Assembly (NCBI GenBank): GCA_033065855.1
Contig: JAVXUO010002582.1
Span: forward strand, 496,001-560,000
Direction of reading: 5' to 3'
Length of the DNA: 64,000 bases
From: Escallonia rubra
Taxonomy: Eukaryota; Streptophyta; Magnoliopsida; Escalloniales; Escalloniaceae
Position 1 is the first letter of the stretch. Every line of letters begins with the position of its first letter. The position numbers and the translations under genes were made by a program. Under the pieces are notes generated by a model. The model had not been told where the DNA came from. It did not search any database and worked only from the letters and a program-made list of their open reading frames with translations. Shown here piece after piece: positions 24,401 through 35,939 of this stretch.

Positions 24401-26344
24401 AAATGTAATCTTTAACACTGCAAAAGTAAGTAAACTTATATAGCTGCAAATAGTATGGCTATGTCACGGTGCTATCGTACACTTCTTCTTACTGTTCTTT
24501 AGCCGGTTAAATTGGAATCATTCACTACTTTTTCATTCATAAGGTTGGAACTCAAACTTCACGGACGCAAATGTTGCCAACCAATTCTCAGTTGCACTCC
24601 TGGGAGATTTATGATGAAGATATGACGTCTTTGGGAGACAGTTCAACATTAACAGCTATTGGACTCCTGGAACAGATAAATGTCACCAGAGATAACAGTG
24701 ACTATCTGTGGTACATCACTAGGTGAGTCTCTAATCTAGCCTCTCCTTATTAACAAGTATCGGAACATCAGAGTGCCTGGGTCAGAGATATTTCATAGGT
24801 TGGGATTGCAATATCCTTGGCTTCAACATTACTGTTCTTAGCAGTAAGGAGAAGAGAACTAATTCCATTTCCCCATTCAAATTGATATAGCTAGACAAAA
24901 GATCCTTAACCCGTGCAATAATTAAAATATTTACCTCCGAATTCTAGATAGGAAATGAAAAAGGGTAACATGAGGCAGGAACTTTTGATACATGTGTTTG
25001 ACTCCTCAATATATTTTTTTTCAACCAGTGTTGACATTGGTTCATCAGAATCATTTCTGCGAGGAGGACAAAACCCCACTCTCACGGTGAAGTCAAAAGG
25101 CCATGCAGTACATGTCTTTATCAATGGCCAGCTTTCAGGTACTATAACGGACTACATCTTTCCAGAACAAGTGACCAGTTTTGGAGAGTGCTAATTATTT
25201 TCAGAACACATGACCATTTTCATGTGACAATTTCTACATTTCCATGTTCCTTATCCAAATTGCAGGGTCCGCTTACGGTACCAGAAAAAACCAGAGGTTT
25301 ACATTCACTGGACCAGTCAACCTTCGTGCTGGAACAAATAGAATTGCATTGCTCAGCATAACGGTTGGATTACCGGTTAGTTCTCTGCCCATGTCCAAGC
25401 ATACTGGCAGCTTTTATAATAAGCCAACTATTCTGGGATTATCAAGTGCATAGTAGAGCAGTGGCGTGTGTTTGAGTTGTTGATCAATGGTCTAACAGTA
25501 ATTTGATGTCTGTTGAAGAACATCGGGTTGCACTTTGAGGCTTGGAACACAGGAATCTTGGGGCCAGTTTTGCTTAAAGGCCTTGATGAAGGAAAGAGGG
25601 ATTTGTCATGGCAGATGTGGAATTACAAGGTAGGGCAAGATATAAGTCCCTTTGTTCCTGTATACTGTAGTTGTTCACTGAGAACCGGCCATATCGTCTA
25701 GTCTTTCAATAATGTTCCTCGAACAGGTTGGCCTAAAAGGGGAGGCAATGAATTTAGTCTCTCCAAGCGGAGTTTCATCTGTTGATTGGATTGGAGGGTC
25801 TCTCAACCAAGTCCATCAGCCGTTGACATGGTATAAGGTATGAAATGTTCCGAACAATTCTTCTATGAACCTGTTTCAGTTGATCAGGCATTAAAAGGTG
25901 ATCGCTTGTGCTCTATTAACAGGCTTACTTTGATGCACCCGGGGAAGATGAACCGTTGGCTCTAGACATGCGAAGTATGGGAAAGGGTCAAGTATGGATC
26001 AATGGGCAAAGCATAGGCAGATACTGGATGGCCTATGCAAGTGGTAACTGTGGTGCTTGCAAGTACTCGGGGCCATACCGAACTGCAAACTGCCAACTTG
26101 GCTGTGGGGAGCCTACTCAGCGATGGTATTACTCCTACCAACTTACGAATATATACTTTCCGAGCTGGAGATCGAAACCCTGCAGCTTCCTCCCGTACAT
26201 CGATTACTGTCTTCTAAATTTCTGTTTATCAGGTATCATGTTCCCAGGTCATGGTTAAAGCCAACACAAAATCTGTTGGTGCTTTTTGAAGAACTGGGTG
26301 GAGATGCATCAAAGATATCTCTAGTGAGAAGAACACCATCTTAG
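21486..26344 (+). CDS. Beta-galactosidase, glycoside hydrolase family 35, secreted, no C-terminal lectin domain
   Basis: The enzyme removes terminal beta-galactosyl residues from cell-wall polysaccharides or glycoproteins in the apoplast. Eighteen exons join in phase: 21486-21659, 21794-21889, 22021-22133, 22248-22314, 22611-22703, 22832-22975, 23192-23280, 23393-23498, 23591-23678, 24043-24161, 24261-24425, 24544-24722, 25029-25138, 25266-25375, 25519-25629, 25727-25837, 25923-26125, 26233-26344; 729 aa. A signal peptide (about 1-27) precedes [20 protein letters not shown]. The GH35 signature [14 protein letters not shown] gives the acid/base Glu (about 185), and [15 protein letters not shown] the nucleophile (about 254), 69 residues apart as in the tomato TBG4 structure. 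The last exon splits [11 protein letters not shown] after CAGCGATG. The protein stops right after the beta-sandwich (ISLVRRTPS); no galactose-lectin exons follow, which fits the ~730-residue group including Arabidopsis BGAL2, 4, 5 and 12. Confidence 0.95.
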
Positions 26345-27502
26345 AGAAGGCACTTCCCTAACTGCATCCTTCTTCTTCGGTTGAACTTGACATCTACGCC
26401 ATATTCACAAACTCGAAATTTACAGTTTCTGAAAGTATACGATGACAACAACACAACTGATATCACTTCTTAATGCTTTCATTCTGCAGATGTACAGCCA
26501 AGACTTCTGAACTGTTACTTGTGAAGCAGAGCCATGCCCTTGACATGGTAAACAGGTTATCTGTTGAAGCTGTTCATTCCGCCATTTAGCAACTAAGCAA
26601 GGATGCAAAATTGACATAACAGTGAAACATGGATACTTTCCAAGTATATCTATGAACTGGCTTCCCATTTCATCACAATGTGAAGCAGGTAAAAAGGGAT
26701 GGAAACATGACGTTGGTAAGGTTTATTATGAATTTTGGTCCTTTGAAAAGTGGGCAGTGGATAGGTTTGTAGTTCTGCCTAGAAGTTTAGACATCTCAAT
26801 GTAGTTAGCCCCATCGTTGCCGTCCCTTCAAATTTTATCCATAAATGAGAAGCAACTAAATAATTTATGTGATTCAGGGTAAATCACTGCCGGTTATTTT
26901 TCTTCAGCACTTGTTTGTCGGGTTTGCTTGTGATTTGTGCAACTTTTATTTTTTTTTTTGAAAGAAAATTTAAGAATATATGCCAAGATATGTTTTGAGA
27001 CCGAATATACATATGGAGTATCTAAAAGGTAGAAGAAAAACTAAATGGATGACATTCTCATCCAAGTGATCAAGTTAAGTTAAATATTACATAAAGAATA
27101 AGAACTATACTAATATCCAGCCAACAAAACACCACAAGGCTCAGAAGAGATTCACAAGAGACAACGATACCTAATTCAGGTCAGTCTTGCAGGCTGAGTC
27201 TGTACTCTGTCAAACCATTCTTGTTTCACACCCTGACTTGAATGCAACGCAAAAGATGCTATGGCTGAAGCGAGGTGCGACACACGTTCTGTGCCTCGGG
27301 CGATGTGCATTGAATGCACCGACTGCGGTTAGATATAAAACACAAAAGACTCGGTGGTACTCCTTTCGACGCTAGCTTTGATTTGCATGAGTAAGACCGA
27401 GTGAGCAACCAGAAAAATAATGTGAAAGTAAAGAATTGTCGCCAACCATGCTATAGCAAGGAACAAAGTTACCACTATATCACTACTTTCATCAATCGTA
27501 AC
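26345..27502. other. 3' UTR of the beta-galactosidase gene and spacer
   Basis: Following the stop, a several-hundred-base 3' UTR is likely, as the sequence stays non-repetitive to about 26900. I searched this stretch for the Cys-rich lectin-domain exons seen in longer beta-galactosidases and saw none. From about 26940 it becomes A-rich spacer running up to the hAT element; its last eight bases (27495-27502) are that element's target-site copy. Confidence 0.5.
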
Positions 27503-28251
27503 CAGTGGCGGAACCAGAAAAATTGTTTGAAAAAAATTGAAAATATTCAACAATTAATTAACTGCAAGAATACAAAGCAAAATCGGGTTGTATTACAATA
27601 CTTAGTAAAAGTAATGCGTTTTGGAAAAAAACGCATAGAATTATGAACCGAAAACAAAACAAATAAACATTTAGTATGGTGGGCAAAAATATAAAAAAGG
27701 GTCAATTTACGGAATCAACAAATCTGTAACTCCCAGAAATTAAACCTTAAATTTAACAAAATGTTGAAGAAAACAGAGTACCTTAGTGTAAAAAAAAATG
27801 GTGTGAATCGATAGAGAGTTTTTACCAATTAAATTTCGCTTTTTAACACTTACTTCCATGCAAGAGAGAGGTAAGATATAATTGGGGGGTAACGAAGTAG
27901 TGAGGAGACTTTTTCCTTATTAAGAAGATGGAGAAACTAAGGAGGAGGAAATCGAGGAAAAAGAACCGGAAGCCATCAATATGCAAAAGAAGCAAGGACA
28001 GTGATTAGACCCCACACGCTCTTCCTCTATGTACTTATTCACTTTAATAGTCATTCTCTTCTTTTGTGTCATGTGATGAAATGACCAAATAGAGGTCACT
28101 TTAATATGCTGAAGTCATGTATTCATAGGGCACATTCGTCCATATAAGCTACATACATAGTGATATACATATAAGCTACAAAACAGCATGAGGACAGTAG
28201 GAGAGCAGGTGGGCACATGCCCCCCTGTGACCCCCACTGCCTCCGCCACTG
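27503..28251. mobile_element. Non-autonomous hAT-type element, 749 bp
   Basis: Ends are cagtggcggaaccag on the left and, inverted, cagtggcggaggcag on the right. They are flanked by near-identical 8-bp copies, atcgtaac (27495-27502) and atcataac (28252-28259), the length typical of hAT insertions. The interior is A-rich and codes nothing recognisable, so it would have relied on a transposase from elsewhere. One mismatch in the target copies and two in the ends suggest moderate age. Confidence 0.75.
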
Positions 28252-28529
28252 ATCATAACCAAAACATCAGTGTATGCTCCCGATGCCACCTAGTCGAAGG
28301 AGAAGGCAACCATAACAACACCAAATTTTACCCCAAGCGTGGAGTCGGCCGAATAACAGAGATAGCACAAAATACAGTGTTTGGCAGAGATGGACAGTCA
28401 CATATACTCGAAAAATATAGTGGAATAAGTAGGGGATAAAAATGTTGATACTGCATTGAACTAGGCATGAAGTCCGCATTACGTTTCTTAGCTAATTTAA
28501 GGAAGCTCGTCTAAAATGAGGGAGTGCAT

Positions 28530-29725
28530 CTTATGTAAAGTAACATATTACGACTACGAGGTAAAATATGCGCCAAAGAAAACTGAGCACCATTGAAAAT
28601 GACGTGGTTTCGGCCACACCAGATAACCCATAGCAAAACCACTACTTTCAGGAGTTTATAAAGGTCGTCACTATTGCGCGAAATGGAGTTGCTGAGACAA
28701 TGCAAAACCCATGTAAGAGCTGAGTTAGTTCTAGGCACATCCTGTCTTTGAAAACTTTGGGCCCAAATATTCTGAGTTTTAAAACACTGGAGGAATAGGT
28801 GATCCTGTGTTTCTGGGTGCTGTAAACAACGAGGCATAGATCAGATATCATACATTTCCTCTTAACTAACTCAGATGCCACTACGAGCCGCTGATGCAAA
28901 AACTGTCACAAAATAATTTGAGCTTCTCCGGCAACGGCAGTTTCCAGACCTTACGCCAGATAATGTGAGTCACTGGGCTAATAGAGGATGCATGCCTATG
29001 CTCATTATGGTTCAACACTTGATAAGTTTTTGCAGTCGAAAAGATACCTCTATTAGCATATGGCCAAATACAAACATCCTTTACACTAGAAGGAACGAGT
29101 TCGAGAATGAGAGAAACTATGGACCGGGGGAATGTACATAGTAACACTGACAAGTTCCATCGGGGTGAGTTGGGAACAAATAAATCAGCTCATTTGACTC
29201 TGCACGAAATGGGGGACAAGAGATCAGGTGGCACGACTGGCAGCTACCAATCCATCCAGACATAAATGGAGCACTCAATTTCTTATTTTCCACTGTATGC
29301 CATGCTTAGATCGTTGATCGACTTAAATACTCCACCAGATCCGAGATCTTTGTCTTGGGTTGCGGGCGCGAAGCAAAGATGATTGACGAAAGTATCTTCT
29401 TTTCAGAACCCTAACTAGAAGGCTCTCAGGGTTATTCCAAATTTTACATGCATGTTTAAGTAACAATGTCCGGTTAAAAAGTTTAAAGTTCCGAAAACCA
29501 AATATCCCCTCACCTTTGGGTAAACACAAAGTAGATCAGGAGATCCAGTGGATAGAATTGTGGCTCGCATCACCTGACCAGCAAAAAAGCGAGCCAAATT
29601 TTGATTCAACTGTTTACAAATTGCCACCAGAGATTTGTACACAGACATATAGTTAACAAGGAGTGAAGAAAGAACCGAATGGATGAGAGTTGCACGGCCA
29701 GCCTTATTCAGTAATAACCCCAACT
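28530..29725 (-). mobile_element. L1-type LINE remnant (reverse transcriptase end, zinc-binding and distal region)
   Basis: Reading down the minus strand: LLLNKAGRATLIHSVLSSLL with VNYMSVYKSLVAICKQLNQN (29723-29600), then PKGEGIFGFRNFKLFNRTLL (29529-29430), the zf-RVT-like part IWPYANRGIFSTAKTYQVLN with RKVWKLPLPEKLKLF (29100-28920), and CLQHPETQDHLFLQCFKTQN followed by VVLLWVIWCGRNHVIFN (28840-28570). These are the ordered blocks of the C-terminal half of a plant L1 ORF2. Several frame changes and stops separate them, and the endonuclease and catalytic RT core are missing, so it is an old 5'-truncated copy. Its 3' tail is not clear. Confidence 0.85.
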
Positions 29726-29928
29726 AGTGGGCACACCTATCTTGTACCTTCTGCACATTACCCCTAAAAATCTCATTTTAGTTGTATTGTGCAACTTTGA
29801 GTTGTATTGTGAGCAAAACGACTGTCTACTACGTCGAAGTGGCCAATGCTCTAGCTTTTAAACTTCGCACTGGCTAGCACTCTCTTTAGGCTTTCATGCT
29901 CTCAAAATAAAAACATGCTTCCAAAATA

Positions 29929-29931
<3 letters not shown>

Positions 29932-29963
<32 letters not shown>
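29932..29963. repeat. (TA)n microsatellite
   Basis: About 16 uninterrupted TA units. It directly abuts the left end of a hairpin-rich MITE, and a second short TA run lies at that element's right end, so the MITE may have inserted into a TA tract. Confidence 0.9.
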
Positions 29964-29966
<3 letters not shown>

Positions 29967-30172
29967 GGCTGATCCATTGCTAGCGCTAGCAACTTAACCC
30001 AAGTTGCTAGCGCGATCTGGCCGTCCACGCGGGAGAATGGACGGCCAGATCGCGCACCACGAACTGCTTTTTTTTCACATGTAGCGGACAATAAATTATC
30101 GTCCGCTACATAATGTAGCGGATGGCCAGATCGCGCTAGCAACTTGCTAACGGTAGCAATGAATCACAACTC
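29964..30172. mobile_element. Multi-hairpin MITE, about 209 bp, inside a TA tract
   Basis: The outer parts are imperfect inverted repeats: left ggctgatccattgctagc plus gctagcaactt, right (inverted) gttgtgattcattgctacc plus gttagcaagtt. Inside are an 18-bp perfect stem at 30010-30027/30038-30055 (core gcgatctggccgtcc), a stem around 30080-30110 made from tgtagcggac and gtccgctaca, and a third copy of the gatctggcc core at 30120-30137. No coding capacity. TA repeats on both sides fit a TA target, but they hide the exact ends. Family not assigned. Confidence 0.65.

Positions 30173-30181
<9 letters not shown>

Positions 30182-30217
<36 letters not shown>
30182..30217. repeat. (TG)n microsatellite
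   Basis: Eighteen consecutive TG units following a short TA run at the right edge of the MITE. Confidence 0.9.
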
Positions 30218-30218
<1 letters not shown>

Positions 30219-30544
30219 AAATTTTGCTGCTTTCACGCTCACTCTTGCTCTGAAAACTTGCTTTTAGATCTAAAGAATGTTACAGCTAAAGTCCGGTCAA
30301 CTACTTTTGAATATGGTCACAAGGAAATCTGATACAAGGACCGAAGGACATAAAACATGGGCACAGTCGCACAGACAAAGGTAAATGTTGCTAATACTTC
30401 CATCAAGAGCAACTTATATTCATAGACAACCTTAAAAGACTTGATACATCAACCATGAGCATTTGAAACACTTCGTCACAAGATCCATAACTACATTATC
30501 ATAAACATATGTTTATTGACGTTCAGATCGCCGTTGAGCATAAC

Positions 30545-32467
30545 CTAGGCAGTAGCACTGGAAGCAGCCGGCGAAGTGGCAGCGTGCTTCGATATTTTCA
30601 GCTGGAGTTCATCTTTCTTTGCACCCACAACCTTGTCCACTATCTTCCCTTCTTTCAGGAACATAAATGTTGGCATGGCCTCCACAGCCCAATCCTCAGC
30701 AACAGACTGCAAAGAAGATTAGTTAATGTTGTTTTTCTTGCTACGAAAATGGCAACTAACAAAAAAGCTTAACATGTTATCAACGAGGCAATCTAACAAC
30801 AATCTTAACGGTACCAAGAAACAGGAGTGTTGGAAGTTTTGTTTACCTTCAGTTCATCAACATCAACCTTCAGGAACAAGACATTAGGCATCTTCTTAGC
30901 AAACTCAGCCAGAATTGGAGCAATGAAACGGCATGGCCCACACCATGAAGCCGTGAAATCAACCACCACCTATTTATAATTCTCCTCAGTATGTTAAACC
31001 TTGGAGTAACAAGCAAACTAGAGGGCATTGCAAACTAAAATACAGATATCCTTGTAATTTGGGTGCATGGGGAATTTTTTGGCTCTGAGGAAGGTCATGT
31101 ACAGAGCATCCAAAATTGATTCAAATAACCAGGACAGTTGAAATTTTTTATCAAAGAGAGATCAGTGCTTGTCAAGAAAGTATAACCACGGCATAATAAG
31201 TAAAACAATTAATAGGGTAGGCTATTGCCACAGTAAAGTTATCTTCAGCAAGGTAAAGAATCTGCCACAGAATCCTTCACACAAGCCAGGCCGGCTCAAC
31301 TTTGAACCAGAATATCTCAATTACGACATATGTGTAACTTGTTGGAAGGTCTCAACAACACCAAAGAAAGGCGAGTGCTGAACTAATAGTTTCTATATTG
31401 TTTAAAATGCCATTGAAATAACTTAGTATCATCAAAACTAAAGGAAAAAAGGAATCGGCTGCTGCACAAAATAATATGTGAGCAGAATGAAAAAATAATA
31501 AAAACAGGTCACCCCAAGACATATTTAATTTGTCTCTTTTGCTTAGCGTGTTAAATGTTCTCTACTTCCTAAATCTAGCTGTTTGTCCAGTTCAGCAATA
31601 TGTTCCGGATAATCTCTGTCTGGTTGCCAACTTGAAGAATCTCTATGCTCACAATAATGAGTCCAAAGGCATCATTTTGACAACCACATTTAATATGTTT
31701 ATATCGTTCATGTACAAAATTTAGGAGCACCATGCACCAAGAAAGTTACATATAATGACAATTCTTATGCAAACCCAAATCTTTCTTCGAGAGCACCTGG
31801 ATTGTGCCTCAACACAATCACAGAAGTTAAATATATTTCCAAATTCAACCCCCATTATCAAATAGAAAAGGCTTAAAAAAAAAAACAAAAAAAAACTGAA
31901 AAACTGACACCAACCATGGCCAAAGAAATAGTCTCCGTCCTAGTAATAAATCCAGGATGAGTAAGCCCTAACCTCGTACTACGCTTCAACATATTATATT
32001 TATAAACCCAACTTCTAAACCAGAATAGGGGACATCCAAGCCAAAATATCAAGAAAATGTCACAAACCATATAAAACCAGGAGCAACCCATTACTCAAAA
32101 CCACATAAAACTTCACAAAATTATATCAAAGTAATCAAATCTAAGTGTGTCTCTCATAAACCCTAACGAAGAGGATATACTAGCCAAAAAATGGAGAAAA
32201 TCTGGCCATACCCCATCAAAGCACAACAAACACCGTATTTACATGCACAAAACCATCGAAATTACTCAACAAACGGCATGAAAACAATTCACAACATAGA
32301 TCACCAAAAAAAGGGGTAGAAAAATGCACAAAAAAAGCCCAAAAATGAAATTGAAGAGAGCTAAAAAGCTATACCAGCTTCTTGGACTCGTTGCCCTTCT
32401 GGAGTTGCTCGTTCCACTCCTCTACGGTGTGGCAACTGATCACTTGTCCCTCTTCTGAAGTTGCCAT
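30545..32467 (-). CDS. Thioredoxin h (cytosolic)
   Basis: Thioredoxin h reduces disulfides in cytosolic targets and is recycled by NADPH-thioredoxin reductase. Exons on the minus strand are 32467-32375, 30969-30847 and 30706-30545, in phase, giving 125 aa. The protein runs [20 protein letters not shown], then [13 protein letters not shown] with the active-site Cys at about 41 and 44, [22 protein letters not shown] with the cis-Pro loop, [19 protein letters not shown], and an Ala/Ser-rich tail. There is no targeting peptide, and the length and WCGPC site fit subgroup I of the h type. The two-intron structure, with intron 1 long (1.4 kb) and intron 2 short, is normal for the family. A candidate TATA box lies about 100 bp upstream of the ATG. 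The jacalin and LON-domain genes nearby are also neighbours of thioredoxin h genes in Arabidopsis, which supports orthology with TRX h4/h5. Confidence 0.95.
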
Positions 32468-32565
32468 TTTCCCTGTTCGCTGTTATCAACCGCTAACTCT
32501 TAATCGAGATTGTTTTCTTCTGGCTTGCAAATTGGTACTGATGTCCGTAGGGCACAGTGGCCCTC

Positions 32566-32573
32566 CTTTATAT
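32566..32573 (-). promoter_or_regulatory. Probable TATA box of the thioredoxin h gene
   Basis: The minus strand reads cgatataaaggagg about 100 bp before the ATG at 32467, a normal plant spacing that would leave a 5' UTR of about 65-75 nt. Confidence 0.45.
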
Positions 32574-35500
32574 CGTAAAAAATGGAATATATCAATTTAC
32601 TGGAATAGGTCCGGATGAAGAGGTAATTACGGAATATGCCGGATATGTATTTGGTCGCAACGTTTCTTCTTTAATGTCGGTCCAAACGCGCTTCGAGCCA
32701 AAGGGTGTGTGACGCGTTCCCCTACGTCATTCTGATCTTTTGCAAAACGCTGTCGTCCGATGGGGAGAGGATGAGGTTACCACGTGTGAATTGTGTGATG
32801 AATGTGACAATATTTTTTTTGAATAATTGGACATACCTTTAAAGTTAAAGTCGGTGATGAAAACGTGACAACTTGTTTTATAATATTTGACATCGGACTG
32901 AAAGATCCATCGTGTGTTGAGCGTGAAATTTCTTTTCTTTTTTTCAGTTGAATAATTGGACTCACTATTTAAGTATGTGATGAAAATGCGACAAATTGTT
33001 TCCCACGTTTATCATCTAACTAAGATCTTGTGGGTTTAAACACTTTAGTTGTAATTCAAAATATCAATAAAAGATTGTCACAATAAATTTGAGCAACAAT
33101 AATAAAATATTTTTTAGTTATAATCTTTTATCACTAAAATTATTACAGCAAATATGCTGTACAAGAAGGGATTTTTTTTTTTGGGTACAAAAGAACTAAA
33201 AATAAGTTCAGACCCTGGAATATTGTCGAGGAATGGATGATCTATGTCGCAGTTGCTATCTGAACCAAAAAATATAATGATGGGCTCAATTCTTTCTTAT
33301 GCAATGCGCGCATCGATTTGTAGGCAAGAGTTTCCGTACTAGATTATGCAAATTTGTTACTGCAACTACGGTTTATGGATCGTCGGTAGAGAGAGAAAGA
33401 GCAGCGATTTCAAAAGAACACAATTCTGAGTTCAGAGTTGGACTAGGCTACCCACCCACCAACCTAACAGAAGTCTTTGCCATGCTTGGAGTATCCTGAA
33501 GCAGTGCTTCAACCCCAAAGCTGAACTGATCGGTCATGTATTTTTGCTTAAACTAAAGATGGTATCTTTGTTTAGGTTTGTAAAGTATAAATGAGTTTTT
33601 GGGCCTAATAATGGAGTAAAAGAAGGACCTTTTACCAAAAAAAACTATTTAATGCAACAAAAAAAAAAAAAAATTTGCTTTCTTCTTGGTCACAACTCAC
33701 AACTCCGTCTGACCAGAAGGTGAGAAAAGAATAGTAGAATGCCGTTTGGGGCAAAACAAATCTTTTGTAGAACTAACGTACGTATGACGGCTACTTTAAA
33801 TATTCTCGTCTCTTCTAGTGACTTCCTATACGTCACTTGTGACCAAATTACATACGCACATTGTTTACAGACATTGTTAGAGTTGAAACGTTCTAGCAGT
33901 GTCCTTTTATTTAATGCGATGTTGTTAGGCTTGTAAGTGACTCACATAACTTATTAGATAGGTTTAATCGTATTTTTATCTCTCCCCATATGGCATATTA
34001 AAAAGAGATTTAAAAGCAAAGTCCTCGCAGGTATGGTACGCATTGCACCATTATGCTCCTAAACAGATTTTATTTATTTATTTTTGTTTCAACTTTATAA
34101 TATGCTGCATGCCCGCAAAATCTCCTTCCCTCCGCGGATCGTCAATTGTCCGCGACATCTTCACCAAAGGTCATGGTTGACAATTACAAAAAACCGCCAT
34201 TGACGAGCAACTTGAGAAAGCTGAACTAGGGCGAGCGTCACATTGCGTGAAATTGAGAACGCGTAGATACTAGAGCGTAAGATTCTGAGACAAAAAGTAA
34301 GTGACGTGAAGGAGAGTAATATTCTTGGAATAGAAAATGGGTGGTAAAGGGATCTAAGAGAAGGAATCTCAGAAAATTAAAGCAAGAGAATAATAAAAGA
34401 AGATGAGAACAGATGAAGAGAATTCTTTTATTTATGCATGTCTTTATCAATCAACTGTTGTAAAAGTACTTACCAAAAGTCTTACGTTGCAAAATCCACT
34501 CATGTGTATTCAAGTAAACCACAGAAAATACCCTTGACTTAACGGCTGCCTTCGGGACTGAATAGCGGATGTCGTCCATGCCATATGTGGTGGGAGAATT
34601 TTGTTATTGAATCTCTTTGGAGGGTTATTATGCTAAGGTGCTATACGTGACGGGATAAAATCAAATTAACCCGATTAGATACAACAACGCATAGGAATTA
34701 TGAAAAGAAAATTCTCTCTTGTTCGATTATTGGAGCATCGTTTGGTTATAGAGCTAATAGCTTACCATGTCCAAACATAAACCATCAAAAGGAAAAGGGA
34801 CTACTCCTGTTACAAAAGCAGATATGGCTTCTGCCAAAACAATGTGCGCTTTGGAGTGAGCTGATTATACCTTATGTCCCAATACTGCACATTGCTTTGA
34901 CAAAAGTCATACGTACCCTTGTATTAAAAGTTGCCCCCCCTCCCCCCTCTTAACTGAACTAATTTGCTAATACATTCAAGGGAACATAGAGGGCGTCGGT
35001 ATATCAGTGGGCATTGTTCCATATCTGACTCAGAAATGGAACAAACTAGAGCATCAAACATCGTGCTGGGCTCTGAGAAATGGCAGCCTTCTTTCGGTCT
35101 TTCCACAGGTATACCTCTGTTTGCTCATTACCATCTCGAATTTGGCCCCTCCCTTTGACAATGCACAAGTACATTTCTGGTTTTCCTTTCCACTTATTTG
35201 CTCTTTACTACGTTTGGAGACAACAGTTATCTTCAAACTGGATTGGTAACACCTACACCAACTCATTCTAATTCATCCAGTTTAATGGTACCTTTGAGAT
35301 AACCAAACAAAAGATCCTAAAGTGCCACCACAAACCCATTATGAGATGTAACTGAAACGTCTCGTGGAGTGCAAGCAACCAAAAGTAGAGCATGTTCTTC
35401 AAGTGCAGATTGAAACTCCAAACACTAGCACTAAACCAACTCCTCCGAAATATAACAGGTTTAAAGGAATTGACATTCACATGAAAAGTACAGTGACATG

Positions 35501-35640
35501 CTATCCTTCAAATCTGCCCCGTCAAAACTAATAGACATTGGAAGTAAACACTGGCTATGAACTGCATCCCTATGCCATGTGAGTCCTTAGCAATATCGCA
35601 AAAAGTGCAGCAACTTTTTTTATCAACGACAAAGAGAAAC
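32574..35640. other. Gene-free spacer upstream of thioredoxin h
   Basis: About 3 kb of AT-rich sequence with no supported gene. It holds a pair of diverged direct repeats (32816-33001), A and T homopolymer runs (33172-33181, 33658-33672) and a C-rich run near 34933-34948. Open frames here are short and of random composition on both strands. Confidence 0.5.
32816..33001. repeat. Two diverged direct repeats, about 60 bp each
   Basis: The block ttgaataattggacatacct ... gatgaaaacgtgacaacttg (about 32817-32877) recurs as ttgaataattggactcacta ... gatgaaaatgcgacaaattg (about 32947-33000). The copies align with a few gaps. They are probably a remnant of a local duplication or an old mobile element. 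Confidence 0.55.
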
Positions 35641-35781
35641 GTTAGTCCTATTGGCACTCCCTAAATAGCTAATGACACTCCCTAACTGCTTCCCACCATT
35701 GTACGTTACCCAAAATATTGGGTATAAAGTGGTCGTCATGGGAGTGCCAGTAGCCATTTAGGGAGTGCCAATAGCGCTACC
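35641..35781. mobile_element. Foldback MITE, 141 bp
   Basis: Two 42-bp arms (35641-35682 and 35740-35781) are inverted copies sharing attggcactccctaaat and nearby blocks, with about 57 bp between them. Within each arm the word cactccc occurs twice, so the arm itself is a small repeat. No coding capacity. A target duplication is not clear, because the right flank is a poly-A run. The family is not assigned. Confidence 0.65.
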
Positions 35782-35939
35782 CAAAAAAAAAAACCTCTCC
35801 TTAAAGGTAATGCTAGGATTAAGTAAATGCTAGAAAGGATCCACGTGGAACGCTATACTATGCTACAATACATTAATATTGTACACGTACGCCCTAAAAG
35901 AAAAAAATACTTTCATACCTAACAGAAGTTGTCAATTCC

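Noticed and set aside
26345-26900. Possible C-terminal lectin-domain exons of the beta-galactosidase
   Set aside because: No Cys-rich exon with the expected motif follows; the stop after the beta-sandwich is consistent with the shorter family group.
28188-28439. An 83-codon frame spanning the right end of the hAT element
   Set aside because: It crosses the element border and target copy, so it cannot be an old conserved gene; composition is random.
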